A stretch of DNA of 64,000 nt from Bombus terrestris (taxonomy: Eukaryota > Arthropoda > Insecta > Hymenoptera > Apidae). The position numbers were made by a program, and so were the translations under genes. Below, in pieces: positions 1-14,400 of this stretch. Positions within the stretch are counted from its first letter, which is position 1; every line of letters starts with the position of its first letter. The stretch spans positions 746,001 through 810,000 of the forward strand of contig NC_063282.1 of the NCBI RefSeq assembly GCF_910591885.1, read 5' to 3'. Below the pieces are notes generated by a model. It saw only the letters and a list, made by a program, of their open reading frames with translations. It was not told the DNA's origin and did no database searches.

Positions 1-1929
1 GGGCTCGAAGAGGGTGGAGGAAGCCGGCAGAGAGAGTCTAAGGTAGATTATATTATTTCTCCGCCCCCGCCGGGGGCTCACCCGCCATTTTGTGAATGTT
101 AAATCATTTATTGATCCAAGAAGGTGGCACTCACCCTCCTACCTCGGCTCGACCTACCCCCGACTAGAACTCACGCCACCCCCTTGCCACCACGCCACCC
201 GGCCGACGTCTGAAAGGGGCCGATCCTTATTCCGCGAAGCGAATTTATATGTTCACCCTCTTTGTACACGTGTGTGTGAGCCTCCACGTCTACGTTGCTC
301 CTCCGCGTTCTCTCTTTCCTCCTCTGTCCCTCTCGCCGTCCCTCGTATTCGCATATCACGTAGGTGTGTGCGGGAATTTCGCAACGAGCACCGAATTTAT
401 GGTCTCGCGAGGCTCGATTCAATCCCCTTCGCCTCGTCTCCGGCTATTCCTTTAGACTTCGTCCGGCTTCAGACGGCACCCTTATCCAACGCCCGCCTCT
501 CCGACCAGTCTTCTTGAATAATAGTTGCCCGTTCCCATGCTCGCCTTGGGATCCACCAACGACTCGAAGATCCAGGGGCTTTTGCTGGATTTATTCCTCG
601 ACAGCGAACGCTTACCTCGGTGCTTAGACGCGAGCATAATTTTCACGTTTATTTTGTATGAACTTGCGCATAAATAAAAGATCGGCTTGTAAATGGTTTG
701 CACGAAACGAGCAAGAGCCGAATTATTGGAAGTTGCGTTGCTTGGGTTTTTCCTAATCCATAGATGAAATCGTACTTTCAGACAGTTATTAGCGTGAAAT
801 GAAGATGCACGGTGACAAAGTTGGATGATATATTACATTACATCAGGGTTCATTGTTATCTGAGGCAATAGCTGAAGTTCTGACAGTAAATGTTCGCCAA
901 GTTGGGTATTCAGGCTATGAGATTTACCTGTGCCAACATGGGAAGAACCAACTTCGGTTTAAACAGAACTTCCACATCAGAAAGGTGTTTGTGCTGATTT
1001 TCTTAGTAATTGGATTACAGCCGTATCGCCACAGCGAGGTGAAGCGTAGCTATTTTTAGGTCAGTGGAAGTTCCCTCGACTTTTCTCCCCGTCCATTCGA
1101 TTTGATGAATTACACGCAGATCACCTTGAAGTAATTATTAAGTCGAAGAAACCCGATGCGTCGATGCGCAGGCTCGGCCGTTGGAAAAAGGCGATTTTTC
1201 CACGCGCAGAATCGTAAAAATCCGTAGCGGCGGGAAGGAGGGCCGACGACGAGGGGAGAGCGGTAGGGACCAAGGAATGAACAGAGGCGAAAAATAAGGG
1301 CGAGGTCAGTTGGACGCGAGCCGTGGAAAAATTCACGCAATTTCTCGCGAGTTCTCGATCCCCTTCCGACCATTGCTTTCAGCCAGCTACTTTCGAGACG
1401 TAAAATCTTGTATATAGTAAATCGTGGCTTGTGTATTAACCTCACAGTGGATGGAGAACCTTGCAAGACATTATTAAGAATCGCCTAAATCGTCGTCAAT
1501 ATTTTTTGGGTCGTTGGATTTTTACTTGAATCTCGAACAGCTTTATAAATATTCGATTTCCGAATATGTACTTTTACGTTCGTACTTGTATATTTTTCGG
1601 AGCTTGGAATACAGCAGCACGATGGTAAGTAATATGGATCGTGGATCTTCGCGAATCTGATAGCGATGATCGTATCATCGACGATGGTTTCGATCAATAC
1701 GTAATATACATACACTTTCACTGAAAAATCTTGGAATACGTTTGATCTTTCATGAAGTTTTGATATTCGATGTAGAAACCCAACTTTAAATTATACCCAC
1801 TTTAATACGTTACCACAATATGTACGAAGTACTTTGTTTGACAGATATGGTATCAAACTAGATGATATTCCTTCGTATTTTTTAACGATTGTACTTACTT
1901 AGATTCCTCGTAGATTTGGATGTAAACGC

Positions 1930-2225
1930 AGAGAGTTCGGCGGTAAAGGTACGACATTGCAAAGAGAAAGGAATTAAAAGTAACGAATCTTTCCTTGGAA
2001 TAAGCAACTCGCTTTGTTCGAACTCACCGACAAACTGAGAGAACGGAGAACGAGTAAAAAGTCTGTGAAAACGAGAAGCCATCGATTTTTGTGGTCGAAC
2101 GTGACTCGAATCGTTAAGAACAGTGACGTTGTTCGGTAGTAGACGAATACGGTATATGTAACGTTTTCTCGTCCTAGTATTAACGATCCTGCCGTGTTAC
2201 ATGTTGCTCGGCCGATCACTTTACG
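1930..2225 (-). repeat. Dispersed repeat family B, copy 1
   Basis: The minus strand shares with 24565-24785 the blocks aaagtgatc-gccgag, aacac-g-aggatc, gttcgaccaaaaaa-like and gacttcttgctcgttctc-like followed by ctctca-tttgtcgg-gag. Both copies are diverged and non-coding. Confidence 0.65.
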
Positions 2226-4420
2226 TTTTATCGCTCGCTCTCTGCGTTCCTTTTTTTGTAAAAGTTAAACAAAATGTCAAAAGTAGTCTCGTTATATTTT
2301 TTTCACGTAATCGTCGTTTATTTGTGGTACGATCGCGATTGACAAAAAAAAAAGGAAAAAAAAAGAAAGAAATAACAATAGTCGCGTAGGAATATACAGA
2401 ACGCGACATACAAATGACGATCGTCGAATCATCGAATTCCTCGTTGTCTCGATAGCGGTTAGAAACGTGCAGAGGGGCGTGCAATTGTATTTTTTCGGAA
2501 TGCCAGCAGGATGCGAGGTGTGTCGCGGCATCCGTCATCGAACGGGTACTCGATTATGCGGTTTAGCGACGAACGACGATTATGCGCCGTGGTGTGGCAA
2601 TTTCGCTGGCAATCCGGAGGGTTTGCCAACGGTGGAAAAAAAAAATGAGAAGAAAGTGGGAAAGTGGCGCGCGGACGCCACAAGTGCCCTAACTATCTAG
2701 GTGCTGGAATTCGGAGCACGGTGATTATATGGACAGGACAGCGAAATCTCGGCGGCCGTCGAAATTTGCGGGACGGACGCGGCCCTCCCCCTCCCCTTAG
2801 GCCCTCCGCCGCCACGGCGGGATGTCCGAATTCGCATTCCAACACACCAAACCGACCCGTCCACCCTCTTTCGCCACCCGCTCGCTGCAACGCCAACCCC
2901 ACGCTTCCTCCTTTCCACCGAACGATCAACGAACGCACAGTCCGTGTGAAAATTCTACGGCTACAATCCGGATTCTCTGTCCGATTAGCTCTCTGTCCCG
3001 ATTTCATGAAAGGAACTGTACTTCTCGTGCGTTCCTTCTTGGACGAAATTCAATGCACGAAACGAGTGCAAGTAGCTGTCTTGACATTTTTTTAAACGAG
3101 CATTCCACGTGTGTCTTTTTAAAAAAATTCCTTCTTCTTACGAGTAGGTTGTAATGTTCTTGGAAAAACGCGGAGAGTAGGTTATACGTTCCTCGCAGAA
3201 TGTTTGGTAAATCCGTATCGTTATGAATGCCGTTGAAAGGAAGCCGAACACTTTGCTCGCTATTTATTACAACGATCGACATACTTTGGATATTTTATAC
3301 ATTCCTTTATATGTTGTATGTATACTCTGTGTGTATTTTTGCAATTTTAATTTCCTCGTAAATGCATTCTCTCTCTAGAAGAATCAATAAAAACACCGTA
3401 TGCATTTTTTTATTTTTCAACTTTTCACAAATGTGCAAACATCTTGAATCTACCGACAAGATATCGACAAGATATACCTAATATAAAATTCTGCGTCCCT
3501 CTTTACGTAAAAACTGTCCTTGCGAGAATCGAAACAAATGTTTTCCATTTATTAAGAAAAATGGACGTAGAGCATAGCGGAGGGTTAGCAGGAAGCCCTG
3601 CGAGAAATCGTGCGCGGAGCAGACGGAAAGCTAGCTAGGCTTAGGCTCGTGGAAAATGCGGGATTTCAATTTGTTGGTCGAGTTCCGAGACGCGAAGAGC
3701 GTGAGGATCTAGGGTGCAGGCTAGGAGGGTGTACGCGCGCGGGGCGCCATAGTTCGGTGGCCCCACCCCTGACGCTAGGGTTGAGGATCGTAGAAGCGGC
3801 AGGGAGGATGCAAGGGAGGCCAGCAAGGCTGCGAATGATATAGGGGCTACGACGCCATTTTGAATTAGCTATGCTTAGAGAGCGAGCAGGAAAGAGACGA
3901 GGATGGTGAAAAAAGACGGACTCTCCACCGTTGCATTCTCTCCGGTCTGAAAGAGAAAGAAGACGGCGGAAGAAACGAGATGAGACGAGCGTGAGCTGGG
4001 TGGGTGAGATTTTTAGGAGTCCCTTAGCAATGGTCGCTCGGTTCCTACGCTTTCTGTATCCCTTCGACGATACTCTAAACGCAGTTTTACCCCTCTAAAC
4101 TGACCGAGCTTTCCCTTTTACGGAAAAAGATCGCAGACCCTTTCGACCACCTTCTGCCACGACCCTTCAAATTTCCTTTGGGAACGGTTTAGCAAACTTG
4201 GGGCAATGCTCGAACAAATTTCTGCCTTGTTCTTCGAATTTTATAACGCGTGCAGACACGGTATAACACACGCCATAGTATTTTTCATCCAGTCCATTTT
4301 TACTTTGTTACATGTGTCATTTAGAAGACACGTTGATCGACTCCATGAATCGAAAAACAAAGAATAGCAGAGATGTTGCGATCATTATTCTTTTAAAGTT
4401 TATCTCATCTATGAACAATT

Positions 4421-4448
4421 ACACACACACACACATATATATATATAT
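4421..4448. repeat. (AC)n(AT)n microsatellite
   Basis: AC units followed by AT units. Confidence 0.9.
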
Positions 4449-4689
4449 TGTAACGATAAATAATTTTATCCGAGTAACGCGCGATATGAAAAGTGCTATA
4501 GCAATTGAAAAGCAATAATACTTAGTAAATAAGACAAATTTCTATTCAGATTTTGTTTTTTTTTTTTAACCATAGTTTAAACGCAGTTGATCATTTTGGC
4601 ATCGAAGAACAAAATTTGAATAATATTTCTTCTAAAATGAAAGCAATATCGTCTAAAGATATTTACGAGCATTGTTTCCAGTGATTTTA

Positions 4690-5840
4690 AGTGGGAAAGT
4701 GGTGTGAAAACGAAGCGTGAAAAGTGAATTAAAAGTGCGGAACGAAAAACGAGAACCTCGGGGTATTAACGGGGTGCATAATAACGCTTTTCAGAGAAAA
4801 TGAAAATCGTAGTAACACCGCCGCGTGTATTTGCGCTCGATAAATCGCGAAATGAGCGAGGGCCGTGAAACGACACCGCGATCAGTGGAAATTAGGTCGT
4901 AGACTTTTTATCGGGCTCGTTAGCAGTCGTTTAATTTCGCGCCGATACACGGGACAGGCCGAGTGAAAATGGATTATCGGGACTGGCGATACACGCGTAT
5001 CGAATTACGAGCGGGGCCGGAGACGCTTACAAAAATTAATTGGCCGATCGACTGAATAATTAACCCAGACGGGGAGCGTATAATTGCGCGTATTTAATTT
5101 CCCACGCAAATTCGAATCCGCGTCGAATCACGCTCGGGAATAATTTTATCATAATTACACCATATTGCCCCGTATCGTGCGATCAAAAAGTCTCCAAACT
5201 TATTTACCCGAACAAAAAACAAAAAGCTTCTTCTCTTTTTCCGATAAAATAATTGATTTAGATTATAAGAAATTTTCATTCGTGTAAAATAAATTATGGC
5301 CTAAAAAGAGTAACGATACAAGTTGGCAGGAATTGTTTGCAAAAGTTCACAGAAGAATAATGAATCTAATTTATAGAATCGGCATTCACATGGAACCAAA
5401 TATGTAGTTAGAAACGAAACGTCGAAAAGCACGACCAGTTGAAAGATGAAAACGAAATTTAACTATATCGTACATATAATTATCGAGGCTATTGCGATAC
5501 TGGATATATGAATTACATAAATAATAGGGGAAATTTTTCCCTTATCACTTTCGTGGTTGATTATTAGAGGAAAAAATCGATAGCAGAGCGACTGGAGTCG
5601 AAGTAAACAGCGTACTCGAGAACGCGATCAACCGGTTAATTTCGATCCCGTGCATACGCTCCCCGTCGTTGAATTTCACGGGGTAGCCGGCTGGTAATCG
5701 TTTCATTTGCCGCGATTCGTTTGACACGATGTAATCCGGTCGCGTTGCGAGCTCGTCTGTCGCGTTAATTATAAAGTTCATTAGCGCTCGTCGTCAGTAT
5801 GACATTTAGGCACCGCCGGCGAGTACACATTTTTGCCGGG
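4690..5840. promoter_or_regulatory. Candidate cis-regulatory region with TAAT/ATTA motifs
   Basis: Mixed GC, CpG-rich blocks separated by ATTAATTA-type sites (for example around 5035-5070 and 5765-5785). The composition resembles developmental enhancers in insects. No ORF of note. Purely compositional evidence. Confidence 0.2.
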
Positions 5841-5999
5841 CAAATGTGCGTCATCGATCCGTAGCCGATTTTATTTATTCAAAGGGCTCTGACGTAGTCG
5901 GACTTGTTACGAATTTAGAGAGGCTGGAACTGGTCGCGCGTGAACAGGTTACTTACGAATTAATTAACGCGGAGAAACAGACGGATTGCCGTTCGTTTC

Positions 6000-6046
6000 T
6001 TTTTTTCTTTTCTTTTCTTTTTCTTTTTCTTTTTCTTTTTTTTTTT
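6000..6046. repeat. (TTTTTC)n pyrimidine tract
   Basis: Degenerate T/C array with a hexamer period. Confidence 0.85.
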
Positions 6047-9000
6047 GTACAACCCTCTGTTTGCTCAGACTTTAGCGAATCGTTCTTTGAAGTTCAACTA
6101 TGTAGATGTCGTTGACCGATGGTTTACTATCTTTATAACAAATTGAAAATAAATATAAGAGTAGAACAGTATAGGGGCGGATAGGTGATAACTCGTAGTT
6201 ATTTTCTCGTATAAAGGAAAAGGAAACCGAAAATTATTATTTTAAATATATTAGTTGTATAATATTTTTCAGAAAATATCTCTTGTTTTTTATCAAATTC
6301 TTTTATACTGCCGCCCTCTGTCTTCCGCTCCTTATTATGCGCGTACATAGTACTTTTCGAGTTTAAAAGTTTCTTTCCTAATCGACAGAGAGAAAATTTC
6401 GTGCATGTTCCCTGTAAGTGGCACAGATGGCAGCGTTCATTGATTCTAAAATCGGTAAAGCAGTCACCTTTGTTACTCGCGAAAAATTACCCTTCGTGAG
6501 CCACCCCTAAAATCAACAAGAAAGATTACACAAAACTCTTCGAGTTTCTCTTACATCTTTAAACGACATAGAGAGAAAAACTGGCATGATTTTCTATTTT
6601 AATCGCCTCGGAATAAACAGAGAACGAGTAAATCTTGAAGGCGATGCGAAAGAGAAAGCGGCAAGAAAATTAAGCACGTCTATAATACCACATGCATCAA
6701 GTGGCTTGTAAACTGGCCTTAAATTTTCCCGCTTTAAGCGGTGTAGCTACGCGGAAAAATCTATGACCGGGCTTAAAAGACGCCGCTTCTAATTGCCCGA
6801 CGCGTTGCAAGCAGTTAAAGTAAGTCTCGGAGAGTGGAAGCGTTTTCGCGAAATAAAAAGAACAGAAGGAGATGGTGGCCGGAAGGTTCCAGGCATTTCC
6901 CGGATCCAGCATTTTCGGGGAAACGAACCGACGGAACGTAAACCCTTGATACGATTAATTGCAGCCATTGCGAGTTTTTCGCAAATTCTCGACCATCCCC
7001 TGCAGTTCTCGTTTACCTCGCTAATTTACTACCCTCGATTTTCCGCATCACGCGATCGGAACCGAAATGCTTTAAGGAAAGGAGTTTGTGCATTTTTTCT
7101 TCCTTCCTATGGAAATTGTAGAAACGCTGTAGCAGCAACGGAGAAACGGACGAGTGGCGTGGACGAGGTACTTTGAAGAAAATCAGAATAGTAAATCAGA
7201 AACCAATGAACGTGGGAAATGTGCGTGAATCGGACGTGATCTAACGTTCACTATCCAGACATAAATAAGAACGCTTTCTGAACTTGTCTCGTCGCAATTT
7301 GTAAGAGGAAATTCGCTCGAGGACCACAATTTTCATACTTTTGAGAGACAAAAAGGGCGACAGAAAGTAAAAGACGGAGGAAAAGAAAAATAGAACAAGG
7401 TACAAGAGTGTTAGCCTGTCCAGGAGGGTTGTGCCAAGTCCGATGAAATTCATAATTTGCCGAAGTTGCTCGTGGCAAGGGCGATAATGGGGCCCGGGTT
7501 GCTTTGGGTCTAGCCTCGTTCCTTTTTAAGTTTTAAATAGTTTCCCACGAGTTTTAATTAGGAAATTCATCCCGCCGCCCCATTCGCCTCTATTACGCTC
7601 CAGCCCGCTTCGAAGACAGCCCGAATGAACAGGAGGAGAGAGGAGGCAGAGGCTGGGCGGTGAAAAAAGGGGTAACGATCGTCGTTTTTCAGTTAACACC
7701 GAGGAAAATTGCAGCGAACTTCTAACGAGTATTAAAACACGAACTTCTCGAACGAGGAAATATTGTTTGTACGAGGCTATTACGGAACAATGGACAGGGC
7801 GTGTGGTTTAAGTGTTCCTAGTTTTTCTTTCGGACGCTGCTGCTCTTGCGCAAGTTGATAATTTATTGCACATGGTTGGTTCGTATTCTGGAAAATACCG
7901 TAAAAAAACTTCCACGACTTGCGACATACGGAAGATGTAACGTGTAACGTGTACGTAGGTAGGACTACAAATTGATAAGCCGGTACTATACGAGCCTCGC
8001 TTTAAGGTGCATACTGACTCTTCACTCTCGCTGTTTTCGTTTCTGTACTTCGATAATTCTATCCACTCTCTTCTACCGACTTGTTCATTTCGCGATAACT
8101 TGACCAAATTGCTTCTTTCATCGAGATTCGAAAGACATATATATATATATACATATATCGCGAAAGCTGCGATATCTGTTCGAGTTGAGCAAACTGCTGA
8201 AAATCTTCGAGACGTCCGCTGAATAGAGGGGTGGGGAAACGGAAGTGGAAAGAAGGAAAAGTAAAGCGCTCACCGTCTTCATTGTATACCGTGTGACCGG
8301 TAGCATCGATCGTCGTACTTTTTGCTTCGCCCCTTTCGCTTTGATACGGCCCAGTCGGAGAAGCATCACCCTCCCCCATCACCTTTACCCCAGCCTGGCC
8401 GTTACTGCAGCCACCCCTCCGGCAACCCCATTCGCCGTTTACTTTATTCTTATCTGAAATACTGGAGCGGCGAAGGTGGCCGACAGGAGGCTCCCTCGCT
8501 CTTTCTCTTCGTGCCTTTACAAACCTTCGCCACCTCCAAGCGACCGTTCTCCTTCCTTTCTCGAGGGGTGGCTCCTTCCCTTCTTTTCTTTTGCTGCTCC
8601 GTTGGCCCGCGGAACCAGAAAAATCCTGGGAAAGAAACGAAAGAAGGGAGGGGATAATCTCGTTGGAGGGGATGGTTTCGCTTCTCCTCTCTTTCTCGCT
8701 TATGATCAAGCTGGTTTCGTGATACTGTACGCGATGTTGCTCAAGATGGTGTTTGAGATCGTACCGGAGTAAGAAAAATACTCTGTTCATTGTTACGCCA
8801 CGATCTTATTTGTAAAAGTAGCTGCGCTGCTACTCATAAACATGCGAATTTATCGAACGATTTTTACCAGCTTTTAAAACAAAGGAATCTTAACGTTGTA
8901 ACTAAAATCGTTATTGGAAATAACCTCGCGTTCGCATACTTTTGAACGATAGTGTACGTACGTATACGTATTCGAACCTGTTGTACCATTATATTGCTTT

Positions 9001-11209
9001 CGATCGATGGTCACGATCGATTTATACACTTGACTTTAATCTCTTCTCTGTTTTATTTATCTAAATGAATGGAAATTATCCTAAGAAAATGCCGGCGAAG
9101 AAGTTTTAAAGATTTTTAGATGCGTCTCGGCTCGACCTCTTTACGAGCGGACCCTAGCACCCAGCCTTTTCTTCGAGTTTACGAGGGCACCCTCGGGGCC
9201 ACTCTTTATCGCCACGCTGGCACTTTTTAGAAGCGCGTAAAAGAGCCGTGTCGACGCTTAAAACCAGCGGAGAGTTTTTAGTGTCGCGCGATCAACGGCA
9301 TCTATATGCCTTCTCGCACTCGGGAGTGGTGTCCTCTATAAGGGTCGACCGTTTAATGATCCTCGACTTTTCTTTAATTAAGGACGTTCGCCTGCCTGCT
9401 ACTTTGAAATTTTCGTTTTCCCTGAAACGACTCGCTTTGTCTTTCCAATTTAGAAATTCAAGTTTCTCGTTATACATATTTCTCTGTATAGACTTATACG
9501 TGTACAAAGTGTTGTAGCTATAACGTTGCAAAGTATTTTTAAAAAGATTGATAGGAAAGAAAGAGCGACGTTTCAACCCTGACGAGTGGTTTGGACTACA
9601 GATGCGTGAAAAAGGCTTCCGGGTGTTCGAAACCTGTTTCACGATACACGAGTTTTTAACTCTTCCTCTTCCGTCCGCAACCCCTTGTATCAACCCCTCG
9701 CACTCCTGCCCTACTAACCTTCCGACAAGGAATTAACAGTCTCTCAAGATATAATTTATCGTTATATCGCTAGCTTGTTTCTTTACGCGTTCGATTCTAT
9801 CGGTTGAGACTCTCGCGTCGGAACAGCTGCCTACCAGCGTATCAACATTTTCAGATATGAACAGATCGAAGCGAAAATTTGTATCGATAGGAATTACATA
9901 TTTCACTTTATCGTTAAAAAAAATATTCTTCGGGAAATTTATTAACGATTGCATAAACAGGATAGCATTAACACGATACACAGTTAAAGCCACATTGATG
10001 TCGATATATCGATACGAGTATTATTGTTAAAATCACATGCGAATAAATTAATATAGATGATATAAATTCGCATACTCGTTAACTGGACACACGCTTAATG
10101 TCCAATTTCTGCAACGAACAAGTTGCATCGATAAGCCGTTTAGTACAAAAAGATGCAAACACAGTCAAAATTAACGTTATTTATTCTTTTTAATTGGTAG
10201 AATTAATATTGTTATCACGTAGAACGAAAGGTATAGGGAGTTTAAGGTAGGGATTTATCATGAGCGTATCGTATCAATCGCTGTTCGTATGTCGAGATAT
10301 TAAAAGACGAGAAAAGTATGACGATCGAAAAGTACGCGGGCTTCGAGTTTCGTAAAAACAAAGCCTCTTAAAATTTATAGTACAATCAAAAAGTCCTTAT
10401 TATTTCCTCAGTCGAGCTGCCATCCTTTGTTTTTGCTACTCGCCTTTCCTTATCACGTCATAATTTATCCGACGTGATGCTCACCCCCGCTTCACCTCTC
10501 CGTTACTGTAACGACCCTTCTGCCTCCTCTCTTTCTTTCCTTCCTGGTCTATTGTCCTTTTCAGGAGATTATCAAAAGACCGAAATCCTCGTCTTGGGCA
10601 CGCGAAACTCTCGACAATCTCATAACCGTTCCAACGCTGAAAACTATCAACGATCTATACAACAATACGATGGAAAAGAAATTTCCTGGTATTCTTCCAA
10701 TTTGGCGCAAGCAGTTAGAAGAACGGAAAGAATTATTTACGAAGCAGCGTTTTTCATTTTTATCCGTGCTTTTTAGTGTCAGAATCTTGCGTTATTCAGC
10801 TTTGAACGTCCGATATATACGCATGTATTACACATTGGAATTTGTCTCGTAGAAACGAACCAAACTGACACGAAACATTCAAATTCTTAACGATTGCTTC
10901 TTGGCGCGCGTTTAAAGAACTATAATAGAATATAGCGAAGGGTGGACAGGATCGATTAGCAGTCTGCGAAAGGCTCATTTGCGCGAGGAATCGACAGAAT
11001 CGAGCGAACGAAAGACGGATCGAGCGTTTTGCCCGCGGACGCGTTAGTTCCTGGCTGGGCGTCGGGACAGCCAACGTTCCAGGATGTTCGGTGGATAATC
11101 GAAAAGCCAAGCGACGGGAAAATTGCGACTGGAGGGTGACCAATCGTCCGTGAAAATTGAAAAACTATTTCGATCGGCACCGGATGAAGGAGCATCAAAG
11201 TTGCCAGGG

Positions 11210-11425
11210 CTCGCGTGCGTAACCGCTAATGTCGATCGATAGCTAATGGTGTTCCGACGCTCTATGGCGTTTCTGGTTACCCATTAGCGTCATTTGTTAG
11301 CTACAGATAAAACTGGCGACGATTAATCACTGGTTAAATAAGCGAATCGCTGCTTCGTTCCGGATGAAATTTAACGACAAACGGCTAACTAATTGCCGTG
11401 CAATTAAATCAATAAACTGCCTGCT
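11210..11425. promoter_or_regulatory. Candidate regulatory segment with many homeodomain-like cores
   Basis: Repeated taat/atta cores (gctaatg, agctaatgg, cattagcg, gattaatc, ctaattg, caattaaat) packed in about 210 bp of otherwise unique sequence. Function is inferred. Confidence 0.2.
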
Positions 11426-14400
11426 CTGGCTGACCCTCTCTCCTCACCCCCGACGCGCAAACCCTCTGTAATTTTATTCCAATTGATCGTGCATTATTTC
11501 CTTTGTCTTTCCGGTGCTTTCGAATTTCACGTGTATATGTACCTATGCATATACGTATAGCACGTTAGCTGTCACGCGAAATTTCTATACTCTGCCGCGA
11601 GCTAAAATACATCGAAATATGCTATAGCGTAACGCTTAATTTTTGCAACATATTACATTTAAGAAAAAATATTTCATGCAATTGGAATATTTAATTTATA
11701 TATTTGTTTACGTCATTTTTTTACACTTATTCGGATCGTAAGAAACGATTGTTCCAAGAAACTATCGTGTTCCTTGGTACTTAAAAAAATGTGACGAATT
11801 TCTAATAAATTTCTATGTAGTATATAATAAGATGGTAACTGAAATGGCAATTCTAATTACCCGAAATGGTAACTGAAAGTCCTCGAAAGGGACAAGGGTT
11901 ACCGGTTAAGGGATGAAAGGAGAGGGACAGCAGCTGTTCGAGATTGAACCCTAGACAAAGATTTTCGGTAGCGATCCTTTTTCAAGGGACGATGGTCAAC
12001 ACTGTGTTTTGCATACCGGTCAAACGCGTCGGTAGATGCATCGACGAATACCGAACGCGTTTCGTGTACGTATTTATATCGTGATCGCAACATACCCGGT
12101 TTCAGTATCGCCTCGTCCTTTCGAAGAGCGAGTTTAATTATAAGCCGAACAGTTAGTCCCCGTAAATAATGTGACGATGCGTCCCGCGAGTGGTTGCAGC
12201 GTATGTCCCCCATGGGACATTAATTTTGCAACGATCGATAGTTACCCGACATTTTCGAGTAATTTTCAAGTGTTTTTTTAGCCCTTTTAAATTCGATTTC
12301 GTGAGTTGTTCTCTCGTTAAACGATACCTAGATATATTGCTGTTGTCGGTAAAATTAATTTTAAAGTCTACTCTGTTTTATTTTCATCGCAAAAGCATCA
12401 GAAAATATGTGCGTTTATTATAGTATCTCATCGTAGCATGGCGACTGGTGACGTTATAGCCAAGTGGCGTCGTATGAATAGCAACTGCTAATACACAATG
12501 TACGTATCTTTCTAATAATTATCTGATTCTTCGTTTATTTAGTTACTTGTTACTTGTTACTAATATTTTTCGAATATCCAAAATTATTTAACGAGTAAAA
12601 TGAGTTTCCAAAATGGGAACGATAGATCTGTTTAGGTTCTATTTGTTTAAATCGCGAACGATATATATTCACGCGTACATGTTCGTAAAGAAAAGACACA
12701 ACGGAAGATGAGTTCGATGGATTTCTCCGATCGTCGATCGTGTTCTTTTATAAGTAGCGGTTTGCCGGCGAGTTTTTGCGCGCAGGAAAGTCTCGATACG
12801 AGAAGGGGTGGAAAAACGGAAAAGAGAGAGAAGCAGCAGCGACTCGCGATTTCTTGCATACCATTCGCATTACCGGCTCCATCCTCTCGAGCTCTGTAAC
12901 ATCGAGTCTCATTTGCTTTTCCTTTCGAGCTTTCCACCCCTCCGCTTCCCACCGCCCTCTTTTTCCTTCCCATTCTACCGGTCGCCTCTTTCCGCTTTCC
13001 GCTTTCCGCGTTCAAGCAATAAAAACAACAGCGAACGTTTTCTAGGTCTGGAGAAACCTTCGAGGAAAATACGATCCCGGTCGATCGATACTCGTTGCAG
13101 TAAGAGAAAGAATAAGAGAAAAAAGAAAGCTTCTCCGATGGACTAGAGAGTGAAAGGGATACACCGATGGTTTTCGAATATCTATACGATCATCGATCGC
13201 ATCGATTCGGCAAGCTTCCACGAGGAAGGAAAATTGGTCCTGTTTCGTTTCATCCTTAATGGATTGTCCTTTGCAGGGATTTTACATTGGTTGAAATAAA
13301 GATGCTTAGTTTCTGAACCCATGTTAATCTTTTAACTCCATGGTGAATGCTTTATCTTGTAGCGATGCAGCGAAAGCTTTGACTCTGTATTTTCGCCACT
13401 GTTTTTGTTATAGCTAATTAGATTTTGATGTTTTAGATGTTTTAGTAGGACAAAAATGCAGAAAATACTGATAGCAGAAAAGGTAATATTTCAAAAAATA
13501 AATTAACGTGAAATCATTCCATTAATGATCATCGTTTAATAGTCGTATTTTTCATTTTTCAGACATAACAATGGCAGACATTTTGATCGTCCATTGCCAT
13601 CGTTCAATCCCACGAACTGCTCTAGGGGAGTGGGCAAGGATACTCACCCCCGTTTCGATCACCCTTGAAAATATTTCCAGCCATTTTTCGCCCCACCAAC
13701 AGGTCTAAGGGTGTGCAGGAGAAAGTGGAGGTAGAAACAATGGAAAAAGTACCGCCATCTTTAATTCCGTCTCCGGCCACCTCCACTTCGTAGGCAGCCT
13801 ACGCTCCCAGTCTTCGAGGTGAAGAAAGAAAATGCCAAGATCGATAAATTCTTCTTCTTAAGACTGTCTTTTACGTCCAGCGGGTCGAAGCTATATCTCA
13901 AAGCTAATTCCGCGACTGCAGCAAGAGTATTCCTTACCGAGCTTCGCTGTAATCTTTTTTAGCAGGCATCCATAGTTTTTCAAATAAATATACAATGAAA
14001 TAAATTAGTTTAATCAGATTGATCAGAATTCCAGGAGCAGAAGGAACGTATATATTAATAGCGTTAGCTTTATTTTTGGTAAATAGTTGGTCTATTCCTT
14101 ATTTGGCATTGCAGTAAATCATTTAAAACGTGCATGTAGCTCTTAATACGTATAATTACACGCATTGGTATTAGACAAATTAGAATTTAAGAAATAAAAA
14201 GAAAGGAAATAGTTATTTGAATATAACATATAAAAAAGTACTTTTTAGTTTGAATTAATACATAGTAGCATTCGCATAGCTTCGTAATAAATGATGAGTG
14301 ATAAATATAGAGTTAGACTTATAACAAATAAGCAAAAATGAAGAAAATATCCATCCTGGAAGGGAAGTTTCGAACAAAAAATTACGAAACGTAAATCGAA

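Larger units (their letters stand above)
1..4690. other. No gene recognised; GC-rich patches in AT-rich DNA
   Basis: GC-rich blocks near 60-640, 1140-1380, 2470-2950 and 3580-4020. ORFs in these blocks have Arg/Ser/Pro-rich, unfamiliar translations on both strands and are judged non-coding. Confidence 0.6.
5841..13300. other. No gene recognised; mosaic non-coding DNA
   Basis: GC-rich islands near 6780-7180, 7480-7660, 8220-8720, 9110-9250, 10980-11250 and 12720-13000. No protein family, RNA gene or transposase was recognised. Confidence 0.6.

Noticed and set aside
8059..8790. 243-codon ORF on the minus strand
   Set aside because: Arg/Glu/Ser-rich without any recognisable domain, with a segment that simply translates an AT repeat (YMYIYIYV), and overlapped by several equally long ORFs in other frames of a GC-rich patch.
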